The notes under the pieces are model-generated. The model made no database searches, was not told where the DNA came from, and saw only the letters and a program-made list of their open reading frames with translations. Both the position numbers and the translations under genes were made by a program. This document shows, in pieces, positions 53,664 to 62,288 of a stretch of DNA of 64,000 bases. The number at the start of each line of letters is the position of its first letter. Position 1 is the stretch's first letter. The DNA comes from Streptomyces pristinaespiralis (GTDB taxonomy: Bacteria; Actinomycetota; Actinomycetes; Streptomycetales; Streptomycetaceae), in assembly GCF_001278075.1 (NCBI RefSeq), contig NZ_CP011340.1, positions 1,674,001 through 1,738,000 on the forward strand, given 5' to 3'.

Positions 53664-54125
53664 TCAGGAGCGGATCAGGCGTCCGACGGTGTCGACCACG
53701 CCGTCGGCGGCGGCGCGAGCCCGATGTGAGCGCGCGGCGAGGTCTTCCTCGTCCGAGGCCTGGTGGAGGGTGAAGGTGGCATCCGCCAGATCGGCAAGGC
53801 GTTCACGCACCTCCCCGTCCTCGGTGAGCAGTTGGACCTCGGCCAGCGCGGCGATGACGTCCGAGCGTGCTGCGAGGGCTGCGCTGTCGGCCGCGTTCCG
53901 CTCGGTAAGGGCGGCGTTCCGTGCGGCCCATCGGTCGTATTGCAGGCGGCGCAGTACGGTTTCGGCCGCGAGCAATCGAGCGGCAGCCTGGCGCAGTTCG
54001 CGACGCGTCTCGGCGCTCAGCGCTTCGGTGTGAAGCCTGCGGGCGGTACGGGACTGCAGACTGTGCGAGACAACGGCGCCCAGGAGTGTGCCGACGACAG
54101 CGATGACGCCCACCCAAAGTTCCAT
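53664..54125 (-). CDS. Membrane-anchored helical hypothetical protein
   Basis: A 153-residue protein starting MELWVGVIAVVGTLLGAVVS, one N-terminal membrane helix, then a coiled-coil-like cytoplasmic body (LHTEALSAETRRELRQAAAR, LAAETVLRRLQYDRWAARNA, DVIAALAEVQLLTEDGEVRE). Same plan as the 52838 gene, 181 bp away, so the pair may be distant paralogues. Function unknown. Confidence 0.75.
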   Translation of the reverse strand: MELWVGVIAVVGTLLGAVVSHSLQSRTARRLHTEALSAETRRELRQAAARLLAAETVLRRLQYDRWAARNAALTERNAADSAALAARSDVIAALAEVQLLTEDGEVRERLADLADATFTLHQASDEEDLAARSHRARAAADGVVDTVGRLIRS

Positions 54126-54241
54126 GGCCCCGTCCTTCCCTGGAAGGCTCGTCCCCAGACCGGGCCCGGGCCAGGAGCCGAGTTCGCGCCGAGCTCGGCG
54201 GGTCGAACGGTCGAGGCGGGTCCCGGATAGCCTTCATCCTC

Positions 54242-54679
54242 ATGACGCGCGCCTGGCTCTTGCCGACACTGTTGGTGCTCTGCGGCTCGTTCCTCGCGAC
54301 GGAACGGGCCCTCGACGGGTCTCCCGGCGCAGCCGCGGCGCTCCTGTTGGTGTTCGTGCTGCTCGCAGGCGTGAACTCGCCTTTGATCTTCCCGAGGTCG
54401 ATCGGCGCCGTGGAGGCACAACGCCGAAGCGCGGCCGACGGCCGGCCGGTCGTCTTCTGGCGGCCGGGGTGCGTGTACTGCCTGAGGCTGCGCATGCGGT
54501 TGGGCCGCCGCGCCCGCCGGCTGCACTGGGTCGACATCTGGCGCGACCCGGCCGGAGCAGCGGCGGTGAGGGCGGTCAACGACGGCAACGAGACCGTGCC
54601 GACCGTCTTCGTGTCGGGACGACCTCATGTCAATCCCGACCCCCGATGGGTGCGCGAACAGCTCTCACGCTCCGTGTGA
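54242..54679 (+). CDS. Membrane-tethered glutaredoxin-like protein
   Basis: A 145-residue protein with two N-terminal membrane helices (about residues 5-20 and 30-50) followed by a glutaredoxin domain: VVFWRPGCVYCLRLRMRLG with the redox pair CVYC, then WVDIWRDPAGAAAVRAVNDG and TVPTVFVSGRPHVNPDP, which supplies the cis-Pro. It probably reduces disulfides or serves mycothiol-linked redox control near the membrane. Mycoredoxin-like proteins in actinobacteria share this motif pattern. Confidence 0.85.
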   Translation: MTRAWLLPTLLVLCGSFLATERALDGSPGAAAALLLVFVLLAGVNSPLIFPRSIGAVEAQRRSAADGRPVVFWRPGCVYCLRLRMRLGRRARRLHWVDIWRDPAGAAAVRAVNDGNETVPTVFVSGRPHVNPDPRWVREQLSRSV

Positions 54680-54768
54680 TCGGGAGCGGCGCCGTTCGGC
54701 AGACGCGGTCCCCGGGCCGCGGGCACGTCGACCGGTTCGACGCGTGAGGGCCCGCCCGACTCACCGCG

Positions 54769-55179
54769 TCAATTCTCCTGTGTCCAGGCCAGAGTGACCC
54801 GCATGTCACTGAAGCGCCAGCCCGCCGGCGTCCGCAGCGCCGTGCACGCCACGCGCAGACCGCTTGTCCGGTGGGGTGCTTCGCCGTCGCGGTAGAAGTA
54901 CACGAGCTGGTTGGCGGTGGCCTCCGCCCGGTCGCCGTCGACCTGCACCAGGACGTCACCGTGCACGTGCTGGGTGTGCTGTCCCTCGACCCGGCTTCGC
55001 TCCAGGAGGGCGGTCATCTCGCCGATGCCGTGCAGTTCGCCCCGCGGTGAGCTCCCCACGATGTCGTCGTGGAAGACGGTGGCGGCGTCGTCGTGGCGGC
55101 ATGCGTCCAGCAGGTCGGCCAAGCGGGCGAACAGGTCGGCGATCTCGGCTCGGTCCGCGATCCGGTCTGCAGCGGGCAC
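54769..55179 (-). CDS. SnoaL-like (NTF2-fold) protein
   Basis: A 136-residue NTF2-like protein: DRAEIADLFARLADLLDACR, ATVFHDDIVGSSPRGELHGI, HVHGDVLVQVDGDRAEATAN and ACTALRTPAGWRFSDMRVTL. The GTG at 55179 is chosen because AAAGGAG lies immediately upstream, and starting further upstream would run through the operator-like palindromes. It may be an enzyme or a carrier; the family is functionally diverse. It is divergent from a MarR gene, its likely regulator. Confidence 0.82.
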   Translation of the reverse strand: MPAADRIADRAEIADLFARLADLLDACRHDDAATVFHDDIVGSSPRGELHGIGEMTALLERSRVEGQHTQHVHGDVLVQVDGDRAEATANQLVYFYRDGEAPHRTSGLRVACTALRTPAGWRFSDMRVTLAWTQEN

Positions 55180-55201
55180 GACGTCTCCTTTGATGGTCGG
55201 T

Positions 55202-55251
55202 CCAACATTGGTGGCACCCACACTATGGCCGAGTGTTGGTCCCACCAACAC
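55202..55251. promoter_or_regulatory. MarR-type operator palindromes
   Basis: CCAACATTGG (55202-55211) and GTGTTGGT-CCC-ACCAACAC (55233-55251) lie between the divergent SnoaL-like and MarR genes. The arms share TTGGT/ACCAA. This pair of sites is what a MarR dimer would use to control both directions. Confidence 0.6.
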
Positions 55252-55273
55252 AGATATCGTTAGAGTGCTGACC

Positions 55274-55714
55274 ATGGACGAGATTCCCGAACGCCTGGCA
55301 GCGAAGCCGAGTTGGCTGATCAGCCAGCTGGCCGTGCACGTCCGCCGGCTGGTGTTCGACGGCTTCAGCGCTGCCGGGGCGCGCGGGTACCACTACCGCA
55401 TCCTGGCCGCTCTGCACGAGTTCGGGCCCGCGAGTTAGGCGGAGCTCGGCCGCCGGTGCCGCGTCGACCGCAGCGACGTCGTGGCGGCCGTCAACGAGCT
55501 GGTCGAGCAGGGCTTCGTCGACCGGACGCCGGACCCGGACCATGGGCGGCGCAACAAGGTGACGCTCACCAGGGGCGGTGCCCGGCAACTGCGGCGCATG
55601 GACGGGCTTCTCGATCAGGTGCAGGACGACCTGCTCGAGCCGCTGTCGGCAGAGGAACGGCGGACCCTGACCCGCCTGCTCGGCCGGGTTCTCGCCCGGC
55701 ACGAGGAGGAATGA
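55274..55714 (+). pseudogene. MarR-family regulator interrupted by an in-frame TAG
   Basis: Codons from ATG 55274 encode MDEIPERLAAKPSWLISQLA, VHVRRLVFDGF and YHYRILAALHEFGPAS, followed by TAG (55436-55438). The same frame then continues without a gap: AELGRRCRVDRSDVVAAVNE, LVEQGFVDRTPDPDHGRRNK, VTLTRGGARQLRRMDGLLDQ, to the stop at 55714. Gln (CAG) is what MarR relatives have at this spot, so a single C-to-T change explains it. A shorter product could start at an internal GTG, but it would lack part of the winged helix. The gene's operator and target remain. Confidence 0.8.
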
Positions 55715-55866
55715 CCGACGCTCCCGCTCACCCCATGGACGGGCTGCGCGACAGCGTGCCGACGGGCCGTCCGGATCCCGGCGAGTGGGCCACGCCCCGC
55801 TCGCCGCTGTCCGGCGTCTCCCGCACGAGGCCGTACACCGCTCGAGCGGTCAGCGCCCCTGTGCGA

Positions 55867-56811
55867 TCAGCGGGGCCGTGAGCGGAAGGTGCGGCGGTAG
55901 GTGTCCGGGGGAACGCCGACCGTGCGGTTGAAGTGCCGGCGCAGCGTCGTCGCGGTGCCCATGCCGGTGGCGGCCGCCACGGCGTCGACACTGTCGTCGG
56001 TCTTCTCCAGCAACTCCTGGGCGTGGCGGATCCGCTGCGTCAGCAGCCACTGCAGCGGGGTGGTGCCGGTCGCCGCCCTGAAGTGGCGGGCGAGGTGCCG
56101 TGAGCTCATCCGTGCCTGGCGGGCCAGGTCCTCCACGGTCAGCGGCTGGTCGAGCCGTTCGACGATCCAGGGGAGCAGGGCGGCCAGCGGATGGTCGTCC
56201 TGGGCCGGCACCGGGGTGGTGACGAACTGGGCCTGGCCGCCCGCCCGGTGCGGTGGGACGACCAGTCGGCGGGCGACTGCGTTGGCGACGGACGAGCCGT
56301 GGTCGAGGCGGACGAGGTGCAGGCAGAGGTCCAGCGCGGCGGCCTTGCCGGCGGAGGTGAGCACGCTGCCGTTGTCGACGTAGAGCACGTCCGGGTCGAC
56401 CTCCACCCGTGGGTAACGGTCGGCCAGGGCCTCGGTGTGCGCCCAGTGCGTGGTCGCGCGCTTCCCGTCCAGCAGGCCGGCCGCGGCAAGCACGAACACG
56501 CCCGTACAGAGGGAGACCACACGCGCTCCCGCCTCGTGGGCCGCGCGCACCGCGTCGACCAGTTCGGCGGGCGGGTCCTCGTCGACGTCGGCCCAGCCGG
56601 GCACGATCACGGTGTCGGCGTGCCTGAGCCGGTCGAGCCCGGAGTCGGGCGCCAGCAGGAAGCGGCCGACCGGTACGGGGACCGGTCCGCAGACGGTGAC
56701 GTCGTACCAGGGGACCGTCACGGCGGCCGGTGCGGCGGCGAACACCTCGTACGCCAGGGACAGTTCGAAGTGCAGCATCCCGTCGGTGACGGCGAGCGCG
56801 ACAGTATTCAT
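55867..56811 (-). CDS. GlxA-type AraC-family transcriptional regulator
   Basis: A regulator of about 314 residues with an N-terminal DJ-1/PfpI-like domain (VALAVTDGMLHFELSLAYEV, VIVPGWADVDEDPPAELVDA, VVSLCTGVFVLAAAGLLDG with the Cys nucleophile position) and a C-terminal AraC domain (LTVEDLARQARMSSRHLARH, FRAATGTTPLQWLLTQRIRH, TGMGTATTLRRHFNRTVGVP). The start may lie further upstream at 56832 or 56850. It is divergent from the saccharopine-dehydrogenase-like gene, which it may control. Confidence 0.9.
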   Translation of the reverse strand: MNTVALAVTDGMLHFELSLAYEVFAAAPAAVTVPWYDVTVCGPVPVPVGRFLLAPDSGLDRLRHADTVIVPGWADVDEDPPAELVDAVRAAHEAGARVVSLCTGVFVLAAAGLLDGKRATTHWAHTEALADRYPRVEVDPDVLYVDNGSVLTSAGKAAALDLCLHLVRLDHGSSVANAVARRLVVPPHRAGGQAQFVTTPVPAQDDHPLAALLPWIVERLDQPLTVEDLARQARMSSRHLARHFRAATGTTPLQWLLTQRIRHAQELLEKTDDSVDAVAAATGMGTATTLRRHFNRTVGVPPDTYRRTFRSRPR

Positions 56812-56912
56812 GTCGGAAATTGTACGGGTCATGTCGTTCCAGACACTCACGGCCGGCTTTCCGCCCTCGCCAGGATGTACGTAGAAGATCGATCGAGCAC
56901 AGGGGAGAACCG

Positions 56913-57992
56913 ATGGGATCGGGACAGTTGGTGGCGGTGTTCGGCGCGTACGGGCACACCGGACGGTTCGTGGTGGCGGAGCTGCGGAAACGCGGGTTCG
57001 TCCCTGTTCTCTCCGGCCGCGACGCCGGCAAGCTGCAGGCGCTGGCGGCGTCCTTCCCCGGCCTCGAGGCCCGGCCGGCGTCGGTCGACGATCCGGTCGC
57101 TCTCGACCGAGCGCTGGCCGGGGCGGCTGCGGTGGTCAACTGTGCCGGACCGTTCGCCACGACCGCCGCGCCGGTGATCGAGGCGGCGCTGCGGGCCGGG
57201 ATCCCGTACGTGGACGTGGCGGCCGAGATCGAGGCCAACGCCGACACGTTCGCGCACTTCTCGGACCGCGCCCGCGCCGCGGGAGCGGTGATCGTCCCCG
57301 CGATGGCCTTCTTCGGCGCCCTCGGTGACCTGCTGGCCACCGCGGCGATGGGCGAGTGGGCGGCTGCCGACGAGGCGCATGTCGCGTACGGGCTGAGCAG
57401 CTGGCAGCCCACCGGCGGGACGCGGGACGCGGGTGCGGTCTCCCGGCAGCGACGGGGCGGCGCACGCGTCGTCTACCGGAACGGTCGGCTGGACTACCGC
57501 CAGGACGAGGCGACGACCCTCAAGTGGTCCTTCCCCGAACCGCTGGGCACCCGGGAGGTCATCGGGGAGTTCACGATGGCCGACGTCGTCACCGTCCCCA
57601 GCCACCTGTCCATCCCGGAGGTGCGCACCTACATGACGGTCGAGGCGGCCCGGGACCTGTCCGCCCCCGACACGCCGGCCCCTACCGCGGTCGACGACGA
57701 TGGGCGGTCCGCGCAGACCTTCCTCGTCGACGTCGTCGTGCGCTCCGGCGGCACCGAGCGGCGCGCCGTCGCGAGGGGCCAGGACATCTACGCCGTCACC
57801 GCGCCGCTCGCGGTCGAAGCCGTCGACCGCATCCTCACGGGACGGACCAGGACGGTCGGCGTCGCCTCCGCCGGCGAGATCTTCGACGCGCCCGACTTCC
57901 TTCGCGCGCTGTCCTCGCACATCTCCGTGGAGCTGCCGTCCACACCGGACGAGCCGGCGCGCGGCCAACTCGACACCGTCGAAGGGTCCTAG
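56913..57992 (+). CDS. Saccharopine dehydrogenase-like NAD(P)-binding protein
   Basis: A 359-residue protein with a Rossmann domain (VAVFGAYGHTGRFVVAELRK, VLSGRDAGKLQALAASFPGL, VVNCAGPFATTAAPVIEAAL, GIPYVDVAAEIEAN). A larger C-terminal domain is typical of the trans-acting enoyl-reductase/saccharopine-dehydrogenase-like family rather than lysine metabolism. GGGAGAA precedes the ATG. Exact substrate unknown. It is divergent from the GlxA-type regulator. Confidence 0.88.
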   Translation: MGSGQLVAVFGAYGHTGRFVVAELRKRGFVPVLSGRDAGKLQALAASFPGLEARPASVDDPVALDRALAGAAAVVNCAGPFATTAAPVIEAALRAGIPYVDVAAEIEANADTFAHFSDRARAAGAVIVPAMAFFGALGDLLATAAMGEWAAADEAHVAYGLSSWQPTGGTRDAGAVSRQRRGGARVVYRNGRLDYRQDEATTLKWSFPEPLGTREVIGEFTMADVVTVPSHLSIPEVRTYMTVEAARDLSAPDTPAPTAVDDDGRSAQTFLVDVVVRSGGTERRAVARGQDIYAVTAPLAVEAVDRILTGRTRTVGVASAGEIFDAPDFLRALSSHISVELPSTPDEPARGQLDTVEGS

Positions 57993-58056
57993 AAGCACGG
58001 CGGCGTCCGCCGCACAACGGTCCGCGGCCATCGGATCCGCGGACCTCGCGCGGCGC

Positions 58057-58168
58057 GCACACCGGCCCGCGGCCGACGCGCGGCACACAGCGGCCCGCGG
58101 CCGACGCGCGGCGCTCAGCGGCCCGCGGCCGACGCGCGGCACACACCGGCCCGCGGCCGTCGTGCGGC
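58057..58168. repeat. 28-bp tandem repeat, four copies
   Basis: Units at 58057-58084, 58085-58112, 58113-58140 and 58141-58168. All contain GGCCCGCGGCCG, with small differences at the first few bases (ACACA, GCTCA, ACACA). It fills most of the 263-bp gap before the MHS transporter. The repeat can be read in all frames but encodes only low-complexity sequence, so I treat it as non-coding. Confidence 0.85.
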
Positions 58169-58255
58169 GGACGCTCGGCCGGACCTCCGGCGGCGGACGC
58201 GGCGGACCGCGCGGAAACATGCGTGCGGGCGGCCGGAGTTGGGGAGGCCGTGACC

Positions 58256-59581
58256 ATGGCCAAGATCCCCCCACGAGGAACGCCCCTGACGAAGACGGCC
58301 CCCGCACCGACGATCGCCCCTGCCGCCGCCGGTCATCCCGTACGGCAACTGCTCGCGGCGTCCGTCGGCAACGCGGTCGAGTGGTTCGACTGGTACGCGT
58401 ACACCTTCCTCGCCGCCTACATCGCCGACCAGGTCTTCCCCAGAAGCTCCGGCAACTCCCTGGTGCCGCTGCTGTCGACGTTCGCCGTCTTCGCCGTCGG
58501 CTTCTTCATGCGTCCCGTCGGCGGGCTGCTCATGGGCGCGGTCGCCGACCGGCACGGACGGCGCGCGGCGCTCACGGTCACGATCCTCCTCATGGGCGGC
58601 AGCAGCCTGCTGGTCGGCCTCACACCGACGTACGCCGCCGCCGGCATCCTCGCGCCCGTGGTGCTGGTACTGGCGAGGCTGCTGCAAGGCCTGTCCGTGG
58701 GCGGGGAGTTCGCCGCGTCGACGACGTTCCTGGTGGAGTCGGCCGGCCCGGGCCGGCGGGGGTTGTTCTCGTCGTTCCAGTACGTCTCCACCTCGATCGG
58801 GCAGCTCGCCGCCTCCGGCATCGCCGCCCTGCTGGTGGGCGGGCTCGCCGAGGGGCAGATGAACGGCTGGGGCTGGCGCGTGCCGTTCGTCATCGGCGCG
58901 CTGCTCGGTCTGGTCGGCTTCTGGATCAGGCGCAGCGCGCACGAGACGCGCAGCGCCGAGCAGCAACAGGGCGAACGGCCCGGCCTGTTCGACGCGCTGC
59001 GGCACCATCCGCGCGAGTCGCTGCTGATCTGCGGCATCACGGCCGGCGGCACGCTCGCGTACTACACGTGGACGTCCTACCTGCCGACGTACGCGGAGCT
59101 CAACACCGACATCGACAAGGCCGAGGCACTGCTGGCCGGGACCCTGTCCCTGGCGTTCTTCACCCTGTTGCAGCCGCTCGGCGGGCTCCTGTCCGACCGT
59201 TTCGGGCGCAAGCCGTCGCTGCTGTTCTTCGGGGTCGGCTTCGCGGTGCTGAGCGTGCCGCTGCTGCGGGCGGTGGACGGCTCGTTCCTCTCGCTGCTGC
59301 TCGTGAGTTGCGCGGGCATGTTGCTGCTGACCGGCTTCACCTCGATCTCGGCGGCCGTGAACGCGGAGGTGTTCCCGGCGCGGGTACGGGCCGCCGGCAT
59401 CGGCTTCCCGTACTCGCTGACGGTGGCCGTCTTCGGCGGCACGGCCCCGTACGTCGGCACGCTCCTCAAGGACCTGGACCGCCCCGGCCTGTTCCCTTGG
59501 TACGTGGCGGTGCTGTGCCTCGTGTCGTCCGCGGTGTACCTGCGGCTTCCGGAGAGCGCGCACAAGGAACTGGAGAGGTGA
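58256..59581 (+). CDS. MHS-family MFS metabolite:proton symporter
   Basis: A 441-residue transporter with 12 membrane helices of the ShiA/ProP/KgtP type. Hallmarks are SVGNAVEWFDWYAYTFLAAY in helix 1, FMRPVGGLLMGAVADRHGRR (motif A), LLQGLSVGGEFAASTTFLVE in helix 4 and LSDRFGRKPSLL in the middle loop. It should import a carboxylate, betaine or similar solute. GGGGAGG at 58241-58247 precedes the ATG at 58256. Confidence 0.93.
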   Translation: MAKIPPRGTPLTKTAPAPTIAPAAAGHPVRQLLAASVGNAVEWFDWYAYTFLAAYIADQVFPRSSGNSLVPLLSTFAVFAVGFFMRPVGGLLMGAVADRHGRRAALTVTILLMGGSSLLVGLTPTYAAAGILAPVVLVLARLLQGLSVGGEFAASTTFLVESAGPGRRGLFSSFQYVSTSIGQLAASGIAALLVGGLAEGQMNGWGWRVPFVIGALLGLVGFWIRRSAHETRSAEQQQGERPGLFDALRHHPRESLLICGITAGGTLAYYTWTSYLPTYAELNTDIDKAEALLAGTLSLAFFTLLQPLGGLLSDRFGRKPSLLFFGVGFAVLSVPLLRAVDGSFLSLLLVSCAGMLLLTGFTSISAAVNAEVFPARVRAAGIGFPYSLTVAVFGGTAPYVGTLLKDLDRPGLFPWYVAVLCLVSSAVYLRLPESAHKELER

Positions 59582-59596
59582 CGCCGGGCGGCGGCC

Positions 59597-60964
59597 CTAC
59601 CCGATGGTGACCACCCGTGCCCAGGCGGGCGGCGAGTCCGGCACGCGATCGGGATCGTCCTCGTCCCACGACCGGAGCCGCCGCTGCCGGGGGAACAGAC
59701 CCACCACCGTCCGGCACGGTGGACGCCTTGCCGGCCACGGCGTCTGTCCGTCGGTCAGGACCACGACGACGTCGGGAGGTGGACCCGCCCGGAGCGCCTT
59801 GGCGAATCCCGAGCGCAGATCCGTGCCCCCACCGCCCATCAGCGGGATGCCCTCGCCCCGGCACAGCGGGTGCACGATCCTCGCCGCGGCGTCGCACGGC
59901 ACGACCGTGACCAGGTCGCGGCGGCCGCCAACGGCACGGGCGATCGCAGCGACCTCGAGGAGCGCACTGCCCAGTTCGGCGTCGCTGACCGAGCCGGACG
60001 TGTCGATGACCACGGAGACCCGGGGCGGCGTGCGTCGAAGGCTCGGGAGTACGACGCCGGGCAGCCCGGCCGAGCGGCGCGAAGGCCGGCCGTAGGTGTA
60101 GTCCTCGCCCGCGCCCGTTCCGCAGGCCGCCGAGCGGACGGCTGCTCCCAGCAGTTCCCGCCAGGGCTGCGGCGGATGGAACGCCTCCTCCGCCCATCGT
60201 TTCCATCCCTTCGGGGCGTTCCCCGGTCGGCCGTTGATGCCCTGTGCCACCCGGAACCGGACCGCGTCCTGTTCCTGCGCGTTCAGGCCGTGCGCGCCGT
60301 CCGGGCCCAAATCCCAGCCCCGTTCCAGCCCGTCGGCGCCACTGCCGCAGTCCAGCCAGGACAGCTCCTGCGTACGCGGACCGAGCCGGAACTGACGCAG
60401 GTAGTCCTCCATCAGCTCCCCCTCGGGCAGCCCCAGGGACGCAGGCGTGACGGCGCCTTCCGGCCGGAGAAGCCCGTCGCCGAACGCGTCGTCGTTGATC
60501 TCGCAGTCCGCCGCGATGTTCATGCGCAGCCGTTCACCCGGGCCGGTCAGCCCGCGCTCCCGCGCGAGACGGTCACTGCGCCCGTGGTGGTCGCGCAGCA
60601 GGTGCGACACCTCGTGGACCCACACGCCGGCCAGGTCCTCCACCGGCGTCCGGTCGACGAACGCCGGCGACACGTAGCACCGCCAGTGCCGGTCGACGGC
60701 CATCGTCGGCACCCGCCGCGACTCGACGGCGTGCAGGGCGAACAGGGCCGTCGCCAGGAACGGCCGGACACGGGCGGCGTGCAGCCGGGCGGCGAACAGC
60801 TTGTCGACGTCCAGAGCGCCCGGCGCGTCGCCGGCCGTGGCCACCGCCCCGGCCGGCGGCGCTCCCCCGGCGGCCGAGGCGGCCTGCCCCGTCGCGGGGA
60901 CCTCGTCCTTCGCGGCGTCCTCGGGCGCGGCCGCTGCCCCGTTCGGCGGCGCCTCCCCGCTCAT
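59597..60964 (-). CDS. VWA-like protein with metallopeptidase-type N-terminus
   Basis: A 455-residue protein. An Ala/Pro-rich lead is followed by a zinc-peptidase-like domain with VWVHEVSHLLRDHHGRS (HExxH). A von Willebrand A-like domain follows with the MIDAS sequence VSVVIDTSGSVSDAELGSAL and the later GGGGTDLRSGFAKAL and VVVVLTDGQTPWP. This is the DUF2201/VWA-like type. It overlaps the AAA gene by ATGA and should work with it as a MoxR-VWA pair, in which the ATPase remodels or loads a metal-centred complex. Confidence 0.9.
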   Translation of the reverse strand: MSGEAPPNGAAAAPEDAAKDEVPATGQAASAAGGAPPAGAVATAGDAPGALDVDKLFAARLHAARVRPFLATALFALHAVESRRVPTMAVDRHWRCYVSPAFVDRTPVEDLAGVWVHEVSHLLRDHHGRSDRLARERGLTGPGERLRMNIAADCEINDDAFGDGLLRPEGAVTPASLGLPEGELMEDYLRQFRLGPRTQELSWLDCGSGADGLERGWDLGPDGAHGLNAQEQDAVRFRVAQGINGRPGNAPKGWKRWAEEAFHPPQPWRELLGAAVRSAACGTGAGEDYTYGRPSRRSAGLPGVVLPSLRRTPPRVSVVIDTSGSVSDAELGSALLEVAAIARAVGGRRDLVTVVPCDAAARIVHPLCRGEGIPLMGGGGTDLRSGFAKALRAGPPPDVVVVLTDGQTPWPARRPPCRTVVGLFPRQRRLRSWDEDDPDRVPDSPPAWARVVTIG

Positions 60965-62226
60965 CGGCCGGCCTTCGCGGCGACGGCCGCGGACCGGGTC
61001 GCCGCCCGGTCCGCCCGCCGGGACAGGGACACCACTCCGGCGAGCTGTTCGATCGACGCCGGAACGTCCCAGTCCTCCTGGCGAAGGGTCGCGAGTGTGG
61101 TCGCGGGGACGACGACCAGGTCCGGGGCGCCGGTCTCCACGGCCCGGACCAGGAGCGCCCACGCCGCGTCCCAGCGGGACTTGTCCGGTCGTGTGCGGAC
61201 CGCCGCCACCACACCGTCGAGCACGGCCTGACGCAGATCCCCCCGATCGGGCAGGACAGCGGCCGCGGGGTCCGCGAGAAGCACCTCGGGATCCGGGAGG
61301 TCCATCCGGTCCAGGCTCGCCAGCAGTTCCAGCCCCGGGCCGTCTCCCACGGCGCCCCTGACCAGCAGGGAGAGCACTTCCCGGGAGGAGCCGGCCGCGG
61401 TCGCGAAGGCGATCAGGCACAGGGCCGTCTCCCAGCTCCGGGGGGACGGCCAGGCGCCGCCCCGGCGCGTTTCGCTGCTGGGGAGTCGGTGAACGAGTTC
61501 AGGACGAACGGCGAGCAGCCCGCACACCGCGCGGCGGGCGAAGTCCACGGCCTCCGGCAGCTTTTCCGGTGCCAGCCGTGGCATGGTCGCCCGCGGCCAT
61601 GTCCCGCCGAGGCCGCGCACGACGACCTCGTGGTCGTGGGTCCAGTGGAGGTGGACGAACCGGTTGGCGAGGGGCGGGCTCAGCTCCCAGCCGTCGGCCG
61701 CGGAGGACCGCGGGTTGGCGGCGGCCACGATCCGTACGCCCGGCGGCAGCCGGAGCGCGCCGATCCGCCGCTCGAGCACGAGGCGGAGCAGGGCGGCCTG
61801 CACGGCCGGCGGCGCGGTGGACAGCTCGTCCAGGAACAGCAGCCCCCGGCCGGCCCGTACGAGCCGGACCGCCCAGTCCGGCGGGGCCATCGGGACGCCC
61901 TGCACCGCGGGGTCGTTCCCGACGACGGGCAGCCCGGAGAAGTCGGACGGCTCGTGCACACTGGCGATCACCGTGGTCAGCGGAAGGTCCAGGGCCTCGG
62001 CGAGTTGTGTCAGGGCGGCGGTCTTCCCGATCCCCGGCTCGCCCCACAGGAGCACGGGCAGGTCTGCGGCCACCGCCAGGGTCAGTGCCTCCAGTCGGGT
62101 GTCGGGGCGCGGTTCTGTGGTCGCGTCGCGCAGCAGGGTCAGCAATTCGCCCGCGACGTCGAGTTGGGTGACGGGGGCCGGGTCGGAGGTGGTGTCGTGC
62201 GCGACGAACGGGGTGTACGTGGGCAT
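60961..62226 (-). CDS. MoxR-like AAA ATPase
   Basis: A 421-residue AAA+ ATPase with Walker A WGEPGIGKTAAL, Walker B LLFLDELSTAPPAVQAALLR, sensor 1 VRIVAAANPRSSAADGWELS and the arginine-finger region PPLANRFVHLHW. The MoxR type works with VWA proteins as a chaperone or conformational switch. The C-terminal helical lid contains SSREVLSLLVRGAVGDGPG. It is translated between an uncharacterised protein and the VWA protein, all on one strand. Confidence 0.92.
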   Translation of the reverse strand: MPTYTPFVAHDTTSDPAPVTQLDVAGELLTLLRDATTEPRPDTRLEALTLAVAADLPVLLWGEPGIGKTAALTQLAEALDLPLTTVIASVHEPSDFSGLPVVGNDPAVQGVPMAPPDWAVRLVRAGRGLLFLDELSTAPPAVQAALLRLVLERRIGALRLPPGVRIVAAANPRSSAADGWELSPPLANRFVHLHWTHDHEVVVRGLGGTWPRATMPRLAPEKLPEAVDFARRAVCGLLAVRPELVHRLPSSETRRGGAWPSPRSWETALCLIAFATAAGSSREVLSLLVRGAVGDGPGLELLASLDRMDLPDPEVLLADPAAAVLPDRGDLRQAVLDGVVAAVRTRPDKSRWDAAWALLVRAVETGAPDLVVVPATTLATLRQEDWDVPASIEQLAGVVSLSRRADRAATRSAAVAAKAGR

Positions 62227-62288
62227 GTGTGATCACCTGTGTGTCTCGTGGTGAGCGGAGTGTGGGTGCGGGGTTGGAAGGCCCCGGT

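Noticed and set aside
58057..58168. Possible CRISPR array
   Set aside because: The four units are contiguous with no unique spacers, so it is an ordinary tandem repeat.
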